Shown piece after piece: positions 25,202 to 33,343 of a stretch of 41,481 bases of DNA; the first letter of the stretch is position 1; each line of letters opens with the position of its first letter. The stretch comes from Actinomycetospora chiangmaiensis DSM 45062 (lineage in GTDB: Bacteria; Actinomycetota; Actinomycetes; Mycobacteriales; Pseudonocardiaceae), in the NCBI RefSeq assembly GCF_000379625.1, contig NZ_KB903224.1, positions 64,668 to 106,148 of the forward strand, in the 5' to 3' direction. A program made the translations under genes and the position numbers. The notes below the pieces were generated by a model that saw only the letters and a list, made by a program, of their open reading frames with translations, had not been told where the DNA came from and searched no databases.

Positions 25202-25633
25202 TCAGTCCCGCAGGACCCCCGCGCCCATCGAGCGGAACTCCGGCGAGGGTGTCGACGGCGAGGAGACGTCGACGAGCAGGCCGTTCGGGTCGGTGAGGAG
25301 CATCCGGCGGCGGCCGTAGAACTGGTCGCGGGGCGGGGCCACCACGGGAATCTGCTGGCGGCGGGCCTCGACGTGCAGCGCGTCGACGTCGTCGACCACG
25401 AACGTCAGGACGATGCCCGCCGGGTCGGCCCGGTAGGGCGGGGGCACCATCTCGTGCCCGACGGCCCAGACCCCGAGCTCGCAGACCGCCCCGTCGTCGT
25501 CCTCGGGGGTGCGCAGCGCGACGTAGAAGTCGCTGTCGAACGCGACCTCGAAGCCGAGCAGGCGGACGTAGAAGTCGCGGGTCTCGGGCAGGCGGTCGGA
25601 GAGGATCGTCGGGAACGCGCGGCGCAGCGCCAT
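25202..25633 (-). CDS. VOC-family (glyoxalase/bleomycin resistance fold) protein
   Basis: 143 residues. The beta-alpha-beta-beta-beta pattern is seen in FYVRLLGFEVAFDSDFYVAL and, in the second half, LTDPNGLLVDV. Members are metal-dependent lyases, dioxygenases or drug-binding proteins; the substrate is not evident. GGAGG lies upstream of ATG 25633. It is probably cotranscribed with the TetR gene upstream (55-bp gap) and DUF3159 downstream. Confidence 0.83.
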   Translation of the reverse strand: MALRRAFPTILSDRLPETRDFYVRLLGFEVAFDSDFYVALRTPEDDDGAVCELGVWAVGHEMVPPPYRADPAGIVLTFVVDDVDALHVEARRQQIPVVAPPRDQFYGRRRMLLTDPNGLLVDVSSPSTPSPEFRSMGAGVLRD

Positions 25634-25688
25634 CGGCAGCCCTCCTGGCGAGCGGGTGGTCCGCCCCCATCATGGGTGATCGAGCCGA

Positions 25689-26345
25689 TCAGGCCGTGTC
25701 CGCCCCCACCGAGCCGAGCGCGTCGATCACCTGGGAACCCACCGTCACGCGGATGACCGCCCAGCACGCCTCCGTCAGCTGCGAGCCGAGCGCCTCCACG
25801 GTGGCACCGTGCGGCTCGTCGAGCCAGTGCGCCGCCGCGGCGTCCACCATCCCGACGAGGCCGTAGGCCAGCGGGTGGGCGATCGCGGGTGAGGTCTCCG
25901 CGCCGAGCGAGCCGTCGCAGAGCATCTGCGCGACGTGCGCGGACACGACGCTGCGGACGTTCGTGCTCGCCGACTCCACCGAGTCGCCGCCCGACGGCAG
26001 CGAGTTGCGCTTGAGGTAGAGGTAGACGTTCGCGTGCTCGGAGAGCCAGCGCAGGTGCGCCGCGAGCGCCCGCTCCAGCATCTCGCGGGGCCGACCCGAC
26101 GGCCGCCACACCGGTTCGAGCTCGGTGACGAGCCGCTCCACGGACCGCGCCGCGATGGCCGCCTGGAGGTCGTCCTTGCCGTCGAAGTGCCGGTACAGGC
26201 CGGGCCGGGACACGCCGGCCTGGGCGGCGATCTGCTCGGTGGTCACGTCGGGCCCGTGCTCCTCGATCGCGACCACGGCAGCGTCGACCAGCTCGAGGCG
26301 TCGCGCCTCCCGATGCCCCGCCCAGCGTCGGGTCCTGCCATCCAT
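25689..26345 (-). CDS. TetR-family regulator, divergent from the diiron oxygenase
   Basis: 218 residues. The helix-turn-helix is VTTEQIAAQAGVSRPGLYRH followed by FDGKDDLQ. ATG 26345 (MDGRTRRW) is chosen as the start that best fits the family. The divergent neighbour is an AurF-like oxygenase, and a perfect inverted repeat (26400-26412) overlaps that gene's -10 box, so this protein is the obvious candidate repressor of it. Confidence 0.88.
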   Translation of the reverse strand: MDGRTRRWAGHREARRLELVDAAVVAIEEHGPDVTTEQIAAQAGVSRPGLYRHFDGKDDLQAAIAARSVERLVTELEPVWRPSGRPREMLERALAAHLRWLSEHANVYLYLKRNSLPSGGDSVESASTNVRSVVSAHVAQMLCDGSLGAETSPAIAHPLAYGLVGMVDAAAAHWLDEPHGATVEALGSQLTEACWAVIRVTVGSQVIDALGSVGADTA

Positions 26346-26399
26346 GATTCGCCCAGGGTGCCGCCGACTCGCGAGTAACGACAACTATGCGGAACACCG

Positions 26400-26422
26400 T
26401 GTACGGGGTACAGTTCGTCAGC
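26400..26422 (+). promoter_or_regulatory. Operator-like palindrome on a leaderless promoter
   Basis: TGTAC-GGG-GTACA at 26400-26412 is a perfect inverted repeat. It overlaps TACAGT (26409-26414), the -10 box, which is followed by 8 nt and ATG 26423. A TetR dimer bound here would block RNA polymerase. Confidence 0.55.
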
Positions 26423-27307
26423 ATGACGATCCTGGACCGGGACGCCACCGCGACCCGCCTGCTGAGCGCCAGCGCCCGGCACACCCTCGACCCGACCATC
26501 GAGGTCGACTGGGACGCTCCGGTCGACCCCGCGGGCTGGGCGGTGCCACCGGAGCGCGTCTCGCTGTACGGGACACCGCTCTGGGACGACCTGGACGACG
26601 ACCGGCGGCGCACCCTCGCCCGCCACGAGGCCGCGAGCCTGCTCTCGGTGGGCCTGTGGTTCGAGGTGATCCTCATGCAGATGCTGGTGCGCCACGCCTA
26701 CGACCTCGACCTGCGCCGCCCGCACTCCCAGTACGCCCTCACCGAGGTCGGCGACGAGACGCGGCACTCGGTGATGTTCGCCCGCGCCGTCGACGCGCTC
26801 GGCTGCCCGGACTACCGGCCGCACGGCCGGCTGCACCGCCTCGGCGGGGTCTACGGGCACATCGGCGCCGGCGCCTCCATGTTCGCCTCGGTGCTCGTCG
26901 CGGAGGAGGCCACGGACCGGCTCCAACGCGAGTCGATGCACGACGAGCGCGTCCTCCCGCTCATGCGCGCGGTCGCCCGGGTGCACGTCGTCGAGGAGGC
27001 CCGCCACGTCCGGTTCGCCCGCGAGGAACTGGCCCGCCTCGTCCCGACGCTGTCGCGCGCCGAGCTCGAGAAGGAGCGCTGGACGACGGCGCTCGTGTCC
27101 ACCGAGGTGGTCAACTCGCTCTGGCAGGCCCGCCTCTACCGCAGCGTCGGCCTCTCCGGGCGCACCGGACGCCGCGCCGCGCTCGCCAACGAGCGGCACC
27201 GCGAGACCAGGCGGTTCATGACGGAGAAGGTGCTCGCCTTCCTCGACGAGGTCGGGATGATCGGCGGGCCGTCCGAGTACGTCTGGAAGCGCTCCGGGCT
27301 GCTCTGA
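26423..27307 (+). CDS. AurF-like diiron N-oxygenase family protein
   Basis: 294 residues, helical ferritin-like fold. AurF-family proteins oxidise arylamines to nitro compounds. All seven expected metal ligands can be placed: Glu81 (WFEVIL), Glu112 and His115 (DETRHS), Glu161 or 162 (VAEEATD), and His188, Glu192, His195 (HVVEEARH), with the H-x3-E-x2-H spacing of AurF. The site therefore looks intact, but the substrate is unknown and many genomic members lie outside biosynthetic clusters. Controlled by the divergent TetR by position. Confidence 0.82.
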   Translation: MTILDRDATATRLLSASARHTLDPTIEVDWDAPVDPAGWAVPPERVSLYGTPLWDDLDDDRRRTLARHEAASLLSVGLWFEVILMQMLVRHAYDLDLRRPHSQYALTEVGDETRHSVMFARAVDALGCPDYRPHGRLHRLGGVYGHIGAGASMFASVLVAEEATDRLQRESMHDERVLPLMRAVARVHVVEEARHVRFAREELARLVPTLSRAELEKERWTTALVSTEVVNSLWQARLYRSVGLSGRTGRRAALANERHRETRRFMTEKVLAFLDEVGMIGGPSEYVWKRSGLL

Positions 27308-27323
27308 GCCCGGCCGCCCGGAA

Positions 27324-27378
27324 CCTGACGAACGGGTCGTTCGTGCGCTCTGTGCGCACGAACGACCCGTTCGTCAGG
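27324..27378. terminator. Perfect 25-bp palindrome between convergent oxygenase genes
   Basis: CCTGACGAACGGGTCGTTCG plus TGCGC pairs perfectly with its complement at 27354-27378 around a 5-nt loop (TCTGT). It lies 16 bp after the AurF-like stop and 14 bp before the TauD-like stop. Likely bidirectional terminator. Confidence 0.8.
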
Positions 27379-27392
27379 TCAGGGGGTGGGCC

Positions 27393-28349
27393 TCAGAACG
27401 GCTTGCCGCCCACGATCGCCACGCGCTCGGCGATCCGGGTGTGGGAGCCGTAGTCGCCCACCGCGTAGTGCTGGGTGGCCCGGTTGTCCCAGAACGCGAC
27501 GGTGCCCTCGGCCCAGCGGTAGCGGACCTGGTACTCCGGGGTGTGCGCCGTCGCGAACAGGTGGCGCAGCAGCGCGTCGGACTCGGCCCGGTCCATCCCC
27601 AGGATCCGCGTGGTGAAGGCGCCGTTGACGAACAGCGTGCGCCGCCCGGTCTCCGGGTGGATCCGGACGACGGGGTGGGTCACGGGCGGGAAGGCCTCCT
27701 CGAGCGTGCGGAGCTTCGCCCCGTCGAGGAACCGCGCGAACCCGGGCACCATGTCGTGCACAGCGACCGCGTCGTCGATCCGCGCCCGGACCTCGTCGGA
27801 GAGGTTGTCGTACGCGGCGGCCATGTCGACCCACATCGTGTCCCCGCCGTACGGCGGCGTGGTGATCATCCGCAGCACCGCCCCCATGGCGGGTGCGCGG
27901 CGGAACGACGTGTCGACGTGCCAGATGTTCTCGTAGGTCTGCGGGCCGTCGCCGCCCTTGGCGAAGCGCACGACGCTCGGGTCCTCGCCCGCCTCGAGCA
28001 GCGGGTTGGTCTCGAGCTCGCCCCACTGCTGGGCGAACGCCCGCTGCTCGGCCGACGAGATGTGCTGATCGGGGAAGAACAGCACCTTCCAGTCGAGCAG
28101 GGCGCGGTTGAGCTCGAGGCGCAGCTCGAAGTCGATCGGCCGCGCCAGGTCCACCCCGCGGACCTCGGCGCCGAGCGCCACCCCTACCGGCGTCAGTGCG
28201 AAGCCCTCGTAACGACACCGCTCCGGCCCGTCGCCCTGCAGGGGGCGCAGCGAGCGCCGCCCCTCGAGGAGGTCGATGGCGGGGGTGGCACGGGGGCGAC
28301 CCGTGCCCACCTCGCCGGTGGGGTCACCGGATTCGAGGAGGGACGTCAC
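27393..28349 (-). CDS. TauD-family Fe(II)/2-oxoglutarate dioxygenase
   Basis: 318 residues. The metal triad is His144 and Asp146 in WHVDTSF and His294 in RATQHYAVGDY; HTRIAERVAI supplies the Arg that binds 2-oxoglutarate. PPYGGDTMWVDMAAAYDNL is highly conserved in the family. Family members release sulfite or sulfate from taurine or alkyl sulfates, or oxidise other acids; no sulfonate transporter is adjacent, so specificity is open. GTG 28349 is chosen; another GTG lies two codons upstream. The first 40 residues are a variable extension. Confidence 0.9.
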   Translation of the reverse strand: MTSLLESGDPTGEVGTGRPRATPAIDLLEGRRSLRPLQGDGPERCRYEGFALTPVGVALGAEVRGVDLARPIDFELRLELNRALLDWKVLFFPDQHISSAEQRAFAQQWGELETNPLLEAGEDPSVVRFAKGGDGPQTYENIWHVDTSFRRAPAMGAVLRMITTPPYGGDTMWVDMAAAYDNLSDEVRARIDDAVAVHDMVPGFARFLDGAKLRTLEEAFPPVTHPVVRIHPETGRRTLFVNGAFTTRILGMDRAESDALLRHLFATAHTPEYQVRYRWAEGTVAFWDNRATQHYAVGDYGSHTRIAERVAIVGGKPF

Positions 28350-28513
28350 GACCACCGATCTTGCGACCTCCGGCCCTGGCGCACAACCGATCGGCGTGTG
28401 GTGCTGACCGGTGGGCGTCCGACATCCGTCCCGTACCTCGCCGACACGTGAACGACACGTGAAGACGATCATCTACGGGAACCGGGGGACGAGCGACGCG
28501 AGGAGACCGAACG

Positions 28514-29614
28514 GTGACGGACGTGCTGTCGAGCCCCACCGAGGATCCCGCGACGGCGGCGCGACCCCGCGCCCTCGTCGTCGGGCCGCGGGCGCAGGCC
28601 CGCGGGGGCATCGGGAGCGTGCAGCACGTCCTGGAGCGGCACCTTCCCGCCCACGCCGAGCTCGACGTCGTCGCCACCCACTCCGACGGGCCCGACCGGC
28701 TCGCCACGATGTTGCGCGGCACGCTCGACGCGGCCCGGCGGATCCGGCGGGACCGACCCGACGTCGTCCACCTGCACGTCTCCCAGCGGGCGTCGGTGCT
28801 GCGCAAGGGCCTGCTCGGCGTCGTGGCCCGCCGAGCGGGCGCGCGCGTCGTGATGCACCTGCACGGCTCGCAGTTCCTCGACTGGTTCGACGCCCTCCCC
28901 CGGCCGGCCCGCGCCGTCGTCCGGGGCCTGCTGCGGCCGCACCGGCTCGTCGTCCTCTCCGAGACCCTGCGCACGCCCTACCGCGAGCGGCTCGGCGTGC
29001 CTGCCGAGAACGTCGTCGCCCTCCCCAACCCGGTGGAGTGGCCCACCGAGCCCGCCCCACCCGCCGTCGGGAACGGGACGGTGACGGCGCTCTTCCTCGG
29101 CCGCTTCGGCGCCCGCAAGGGCATCTACGACCTCGTCGAGGCCTGCGCGCGGCTCACCCTCGCGCAGCGGTCCCGGTTGCGGCTCGTCGCGGCGGGCGAC
29201 GGCGAGGTCGAGCAGGTGCGCGGGGCGGTGGCGCGTGCGGGCGTCGACGACGTGGTCGAGGTCGTCGAGTGGCTCGACCGCGCCGAGCGCGACGAGCTGC
29301 TCCGCCGGGCCCAGCTGCTCGTCCTGCCGAGCTCGCACGAGGGTCTGCCGATGGCGGTGCTGGAGGCGATGGCGTTCGGGGTCGCGCCCGTCGTGACGCC
29401 GGTGGGCGCGCTGCCCGAGCTCGTGGCGGACGGGATCAACGGGGCGCTGGTCCCCGTCGGCGACCCGGCCGCGCTGGCCCGCACGCTCGGGGCGCTGCTC
29501 GACGACGACGAGCGCCGGCTCGCCCTCGGGGCCCGGGCGCGGATCGACGCGCAGGCCTACGCCGCGCCGCAGTGGGCGGCTCGCCTCGCCGCGGTGTGGG
29601 CTGCGCCCAGGTGA
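28514..29614 (+). CDS. GT4-family glycosyltransferase
   Basis: 366 residues, GT-B fold. The N-terminal loop is ARGGIGSVQHVLERHLP. The nucleotide-sugar site is ALFLGRFGARKGIYDLVEA, and the E-x7-E motif is SSHEGLPMAVLEAMAFG. Such enzymes build exopolysaccharide or glycolipid; no cluster partner is adjacent. GTG 28514 has a GAGGAG ribosome binding site upstream. The stop codon lies within a family B palindrome. Confidence 0.9.
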   Translation: MTDVLSSPTEDPATAARPRALVVGPRAQARGGIGSVQHVLERHLPAHAELDVVATHSDGPDRLATMLRGTLDAARRIRRDRPDVVHLHVSQRASVLRKGLLGVVARRAGARVVMHLHGSQFLDWFDALPRPARAVVRGLLRPHRLVVLSETLRTPYRERLGVPAENVVALPNPVEWPTEPAPPAVGNGTVTALFLGRFGARKGIYDLVEACARLTLAQRSRLRLVAAGDGEVEQVRGAVARAGVDDVVEVVEWLDRAERDELLRRAQLLVLPSSHEGLPMAVLEAMAFGVAPVVTPVGALPELVADGINGALVPVGDPAALARTLGALLDDDERRLALGARARIDAQAYAAPQWAARLAAVWAAPR

Positions 29615-29650
29615 GCACTAGGTGGGCCTATAGCCCCACTTAGTGCTCAC
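29611..29650. terminator. Palindrome family B, copy 3
   Basis: GTGAGCACTAGGTGGG pairs with CCCCACTTAGTGCTCAC around CCTATAG. It shares GTGAGCACTA, CTATAG and AGTGCTCAC with 12567-12614. The glycosyltransferase stop (29612-29614) is in the left arm. Confidence 0.8.
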
Positions 29651-29662
29651 GAGCACAGCACC

Positions 29663-30196
29663 TCACCGGCGCAGCACGAAGAAGTACGGCGGCGAGTCCC
29701 GCAGGTCCATGCAGCCGAGCAGCGTCGTCGCGTCGACGCGGTGGAACACGTCGTTGATCGGGCGCGCGTCGTAGATCATCGTCGCGCTGGAGACGCCGCG
29801 GTACTCGGTCATGCGCAGGCGGGCCGTGTACTTCGACGTGCCCATCACGGGACGCCCGAGCGTGATGACCTTGTGCAGCCACGGCTTCCGCGCGGCCGTC
29901 GGGAGCGGCAGGTTCATGGGCACGAGCGCGGGGTCGACGGCGAACACGTCGGTGCGGTCGGCGTTCCAGAACAGGAGCGGGTGGACCTCGTCGGCCGAGT
30001 CGAACCGCTTGCCCGCCCAGCCGGTCGCGGCGAGGAGGCCGTCCATGGGGTGGCCGGTCGGGAATTCCGAGCCCCACCACTGGCCGAACATCTCCTCGAC
30101 CGACACCGGGTCGAGCGAGTCGAACAACGCCAGCGCCTCGTCGGTGGTCACGGGCGTGCGGGCGAGCAGGGTGGTGAAGTCCTCGACGGCCGTCAT
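29663..30196 (-). CDS. GXWXG/DUF4334 domain protein
   Basis: 177 residues. The N-terminal GXWXG module shows as MFGQWWGSEFPTGHPMDG, and the DUF4334 module as ATMIYDARPINDVFHRVD, then LLGCMDLRD near the end. The fold is of unknown function and occurs as a two-module protein in Actinobacteria. ATG 30196 is chosen from family length; upstream codons are not conserved. Confidence 0.85.
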   Translation of the reverse strand: MTAVEDFTTLLARTPVTTDEALALFDSLDPVSVEEMFGQWWGSEFPTGHPMDGLLAATGWAGKRFDSADEVHPLLFWNADRTDVFAVDPALVPMNLPLPTAARKPWLHKVITLGRPVMGTSKYTARLRMTEYRGVSSATMIYDARPINDVFHRVDATTLLGCMDLRDSPPYFFVLRR

Positions 30197-30225
30197 GCGA
30201 AACAGTCTGTCGTGACCGTCAAGAC

Positions 30226-30510
30226 TCAGACGGGCAGCGACACCGACCGCGGGATGAGGTCGTCGAGGGTCACCAGCAGCGTGTCCGAGGTGCACCCGAC
30301 CAGCCCCTCGAGCACGTCACGGAGGCAGCAGAGGTGCGGGAAGGGGTCACGGCGCACGCGCGCGTACGGCGCGACGGCGAGGGCCTCGGCGTGATCGATG
30401 AGGGCGTCGAGAGCGTCGCCCTGCAGCCCTTCGTCGACCAGCGTGTCGATCTGGACCAGGGCGGTGCGAGCGACCATCCGAATACGGGTCGCGTCAGTCA
30501 TGACACTCAC
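30226..30510 (-). CDS. Small helical protein, unknown
   Basis: 94 residues, largely helical: IDTLVDEGLQGDALDALIDH, then a Cys pair in PFPHLCCLRDVLEGLVGC. No domain recognised. GTG 30510 lies 8 nt after TAACGT (30524-30519), a leaderless arrangement; ATG 30501 is the alternative. The gap to the next gene downstream on the same strand is 29 bp. Confidence 0.6.
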   Translation of the reverse strand: MSVMTDATRIRMVARTALVQIDTLVDEGLQGDALDALIDHAEALAVAPYARVRRDPFPHLCCLRDVLEGLVGCTSDTLLVTLDDLIPRSVSLPV

Positions 30511-30561
30511 GTCGAGTGACGTTAGAGCTACGTTCCGTGTACAGCACCTTCGTTCACCCGA

Positions 30562-31287
30562 TCAGGACGACGTGTGCAGCGCGAAGAAGTTGGCGACCGA
30601 CTCGCGGGCGGCGTCGGTGTACTCGGGCGCCTTCCAGCGCTCGACGAGGGTCGCGTTCGGCGCCACGTCCGCCAGCATCGCCGACGCGGAGGCCGGGTGC
30701 GGCTCGTCGCCGCCGGCGAACACGAGCAGCGGGACGTCGAACGTGGCCACGGCCTCGTCGGGAACGCTCCAGAGCACGTGGTCGCCGCCGTAGAGGTTGT
30801 CGCGGAAGGACGTCCAGTCCTGCTCGGTCGCCTCCGGGTGCTCGTCGGCCTGCTTCGCGGCGAAGTCGGCGAACGTGCTGTGGAAGAGCTCCCGGTTGCC
30901 CTCCAGCCCGATCGGCTGCAGCACGACCGCGGCCGCCACGCGCTCCGGCGCCCGGTGGATCAGGTTCGCGATGAACGCCCCGCCGATGCACATCCCGACG
31001 AGGTGGCACCGCTCGATGCCGAGGTGGTCGAGGAGGGCGAGGTGGTCGTCGGTGTAGCGGTCCCACCCGTCGTCCGCCCGCACCGGCGCCCACGACTCCC
31101 CCGCGTTGCGCTGGTCCATCAGCACCACGCGATGGTCGCCGGAGAGCGCGTCCGGCACGTCCCATGGCGCCGCCGACCACCACTCGATCGCCGAACGCAG
31201 CCCACCCGGCGCGAACGCGAGCACCGGGAACCCCTCGCCGCGCTCCTCGTAGCGGATGCGGACGTCGTCCTTCTCCATGATCGCCAC
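30562..31287 (-). CDS. Alpha/beta hydrolase with a Cys at the nucleophile position
   Basis: 241 residues. The fold is clear (VVLMDQRNAGESWA, then the elbow HLVGMCIGGAFIANL), but the nucleophile position is Cys100, as in dienelactone hydrolases, rather than Ser. The acid may be Asp in FAGGDEPHP. No His is evident at the usual C-terminal position, where the sequence reads ERWKAPEYTDAA. It may be a thiol hydrolase with altered chemistry or a non-catalytic binding protein. GTG 31287 and ATG 31278 are possible starts. Confidence 0.78.
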   Translation of the reverse strand: MAIMEKDDVRIRYEERGEGFPVLAFAPGGLRSAIEWWSAAPWDVPDALSGDHRVVLMDQRNAGESWAPVRADDGWDRYTDDHLALLDHLGIERCHLVGMCIGGAFIANLIHRAPERVAAAVVLQPIGLEGNRELFHSTFADFAAKQADEHPEATEQDWTSFRDNLYGGDHVLWSVPDEAVATFDVPLLVFAGGDEPHPASASAMLADVAPNATLVERWKAPEYTDAARESVANFFALHTSS

Positions 31288-31622
31288 GCCCCGGACTTCC
31301 CGACGACGGGTCGGGGCAAGCCTGCGTCGTCGACCGCGGCGGTTCGAGGCGAGCAGGTCCCGTCGGACACGGTGTGGCGCCCGTGGTCGACAGGAGACCC
31401 GGCCGAAGCGCGGCGGCGCATCCGAGTCGCCGTGACTCGGTCCGACCGACGTGGTCGGCGGCGGGACCGGGCCGAAGCGCGGCGGCGCATCCGGGTCGCG
31501 GTGACTCGGTCCGACCGACGCGGTCAGGGCCGGTCCCCCGCGGGGAGACCGCGTCGCATCGATGCGGTCGGCGCTCCCGGCGGCTCCCGCCCGGACGCGT
31601 CCGCCTCGCGCGCCCGACGGGC
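31288..31622. other. Gene-free stretch with a 69-bp-period direct repeat
   Basis: No gene is supported. A unit of about 60 bp starting GGCCGAAGCGCGGCGGCGCA occurs at 31401 and again at 31470, with about three differences, and TCGGTCCGACCGACG in each copy is itself a small palindrome. A 14-mer copy (31298-31311) lies at the left edge. Confidence 0.6.
31401..31530. repeat. Two-copy direct repeat, period 69 bp
   Basis: Copies at about 31401-31460 and 31470-31529. Both contain CGCATCCG, GTGACTCGGTCCGACCGACG and a trailing GGTC. They lie beyond the 3' end of the haemoglobin gene. Confidence 0.75.
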
Positions 31623-32083
31623 TCAGGACGGCTGGTAGGGCGGGGCGACGCCCACCCCCAGTGCGGGACCGGCGCGTGCTCGACGACCTCCGCGCCCTCC
31701 TGCGAGTTGTGCATCGCCAGGCGCGTGCCCCACTCCACGTAGCCGACGAAGGCGGCGCGGAACTCCGGGTCGTCCGGGAGCACGGCGTCGTCCGCGGCCC
31801 GGCTCATCGTCTCGGCGAACCGTCGGCGCTGCTCCGGGGTGATGTGCAGCTCCCGGTGGTGGGCGAGCATCCGCTCGTAGCCGCCGAGCTGCTCCGTGTA
31901 GTCCGCGGGGCCGCCGAACACCTCGATCCACCACAGCGTCACGTGCGCGCGGTGCTCCTCCGACACGCCCCCGGGGAAGAGCGGGGAGAGCAGCTCGTCG
32001 CCCTCCACCCGGTCGTAGAACGCGTCGATCAGCCGGCGGAAGGCCTCGGCCCCACCGGCCCACTCGAAGAGCGTCGGCGTCAC
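31623..32083 (-). pseudogene. Group II-like truncated haemoglobin, 1-nt frameshift near the 3' end
   Basis: From GTG 32083 the frame gives a truncated haemoglobin: TPTLFEWAGGAEAFRRLIDA, FYDRVEGDELLSPLFPGG, LAHHRELHITPEQRRRF (proximal His region), FVGYVEWGTRLAMHNSQEG. After PVPHWGW (about 31653) it leaves the frame and runs on without a stop. Adding one C to the CCC at 31651-31653 (one G on the coding strand) restores GVAPPYQPS and a stop at 31623-31625, the ending expected for the family. The total would be about 153 residues. This could be a sequencing error or a true mutation touching only the last dozen residues. TACGGT lies 7 nt before GTG 32083, so it is probably leaderless. Confidence 0.75.
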
Positions 32084-32115
32084 GCGCAACACCGTAATCG
32101 CTGCAAAGCCCCTCG

Positions 32116-33285
32116 TCACGGGACCTTCGCCGCCGGGCGGTCGAGCGCCCGGTGCCGCGCGCCGACCGAGATGGCCAACGCCAGCAGCGGCAGCAGTCCC
32201 AGCGCGACCGGCAGCCCCACGCCCGACGCGAGGTGCCCGATCACCGGCGGCCCCGCCACGAAGCCCACCCACCCCAGCGCCGACACGGCCGCGATCGCCC
32301 GCCCCGGGTGGACGCCCGGCAGGCGGCCGGCGGCGCTGAACGCGGTCGGCACCACCAGCGCGAGCCCGACCGCGAGCAGCCCGAACCCGACGATCCCCGC
32401 CGCCGGGTGCCCGACCAGCAGCGAGGCCCCGAACCCGACCGCCGCCACCAGCGCCAGCCCGGGCAGCAGCCGGTGCGCCGGGAACCGGGCGAGCAGCCGG
32501 TCGCCGGCGAGCCGGAGCGTTAGCATCGCCGCGGAGTACGCCGCGTACGCGAGGCCCGCGACGCCCGGCCCGGCGGCGAGGTCGTCGCGCAGGTGCACGG
32601 CCGACCAGTCCGCCGACGCGCCCTCGGCCAGCATGCTCGCCAGCGCGATCCCGCCGAGGACCAGCACCACGGGTCGCAGGGGCACCCTTCCCGACGTCGG
32701 GTCGTGCCCGGCCTCCGTCGTCGGCTCCGGCGGGTCGGGGACCAGCCGCCGCGAGGCGACTCCGCCGAGCAGGAGCACGACCGGTCCGAGCACCGCGAAC
32801 TGCGGCGTCACCCCGGTCCCGGTCGCCGCGACCGCCGTCCCGAGCAGCGCCCCGCAGAACCCGCCGAGGCTCCAGCCGCCGTGCAGCCCGGACAGGATCG
32901 GGGTGCCGAGGGCCCGCTCGACCGTCACCGCCTGCGTGTTCATCGCGACGTCCAGCGCGCCCTGGAACCCGCCCCACACGAGCAGTGCCGCGAACAGCCA
33001 CGGCAACGACGGCGCGACCCCGATGAGCAGCCCGGTCAGTGCGTAGCCGACGAGCGTCGCCCGGACCATCAGCCGGCTCCCGAACCGCGGGAGCAGCCAG
33101 CCGGTCGCGGCCATCGCCAACACCGACCCCAGCGGCGCGCCGAGCAGGGCGAGCCCGAGCTCGGCGTCGGACAGGTGCAGGCCGGCCTTGACCTGGGGGA
33201 TGTGCGCGGTCCACGACGCGAACAGCAGCGCGTGCAGCAGGAAGATCGCGAGGACGGCGGGGCGGGCGCGCTGCGCGGGACGCAC
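32116..33285 (-). CDS. MFS transporter
   Basis: 389 residues with about 12 hydrophobic segments. The first helix region reads VLAIFLLHALLFASWTAHIP and the conserved loop LPRFGSRLMVRATLVG. Mid-protein VWGGFQGALDVAMNTQ and ILSGLHGGWSLGGFCGA match the YbjJ/fucose-permease-like subgroup, whose substrates are mostly unknown. GTG 33285 is chosen because upstream codons overlap the divergent gene and are Arg-rich. The haemoglobin gene follows after 32 bp. Confidence 0.88.
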   Translation of the reverse strand: MRPAQRARPAVLAIFLLHALLFASWTAHIPQVKAGLHLSDAELGLALLGAPLGSVLAMAATGWLLPRFGSRLMVRATLVGYALTGLLIGVAPSLPWLFAALLVWGGFQGALDVAMNTQAVTVERALGTPILSGLHGGWSLGGFCGALLGTAVAATGTGVTPQFAVLGPVVLLLGGVASRRLVPDPPEPTTEAGHDPTSGRVPLRPVVLVLGGIALASMLAEGASADWSAVHLRDDLAAGPGVAGLAYAAYSAAMLTLRLAGDRLLARFPAHRLLPGLALVAAVGFGASLLVGHPAAGIVGFGLLAVGLALVVPTAFSAAGRLPGVHPGRAIAAVSALGWVGFVAGPPVIGHLASGVGLPVALGLLPLLALAISVGARHRALDRPAAKVP

Positions 33286-33343
33286 CCGAGCAGCGTGGGC
33301 CGGAAAGAGGGGGCGAGCGACCCGACGCCGGGTATCCGCCCGG

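Noticed and set aside
31623..32063. A separate 146-codon gene in the other minus frame
   Set aside because: Its body is a shadow of the haemoglobin gene. Only its last ten codons (VAPPYQPS) look genuine, and they serve as the evidence for the frameshift.
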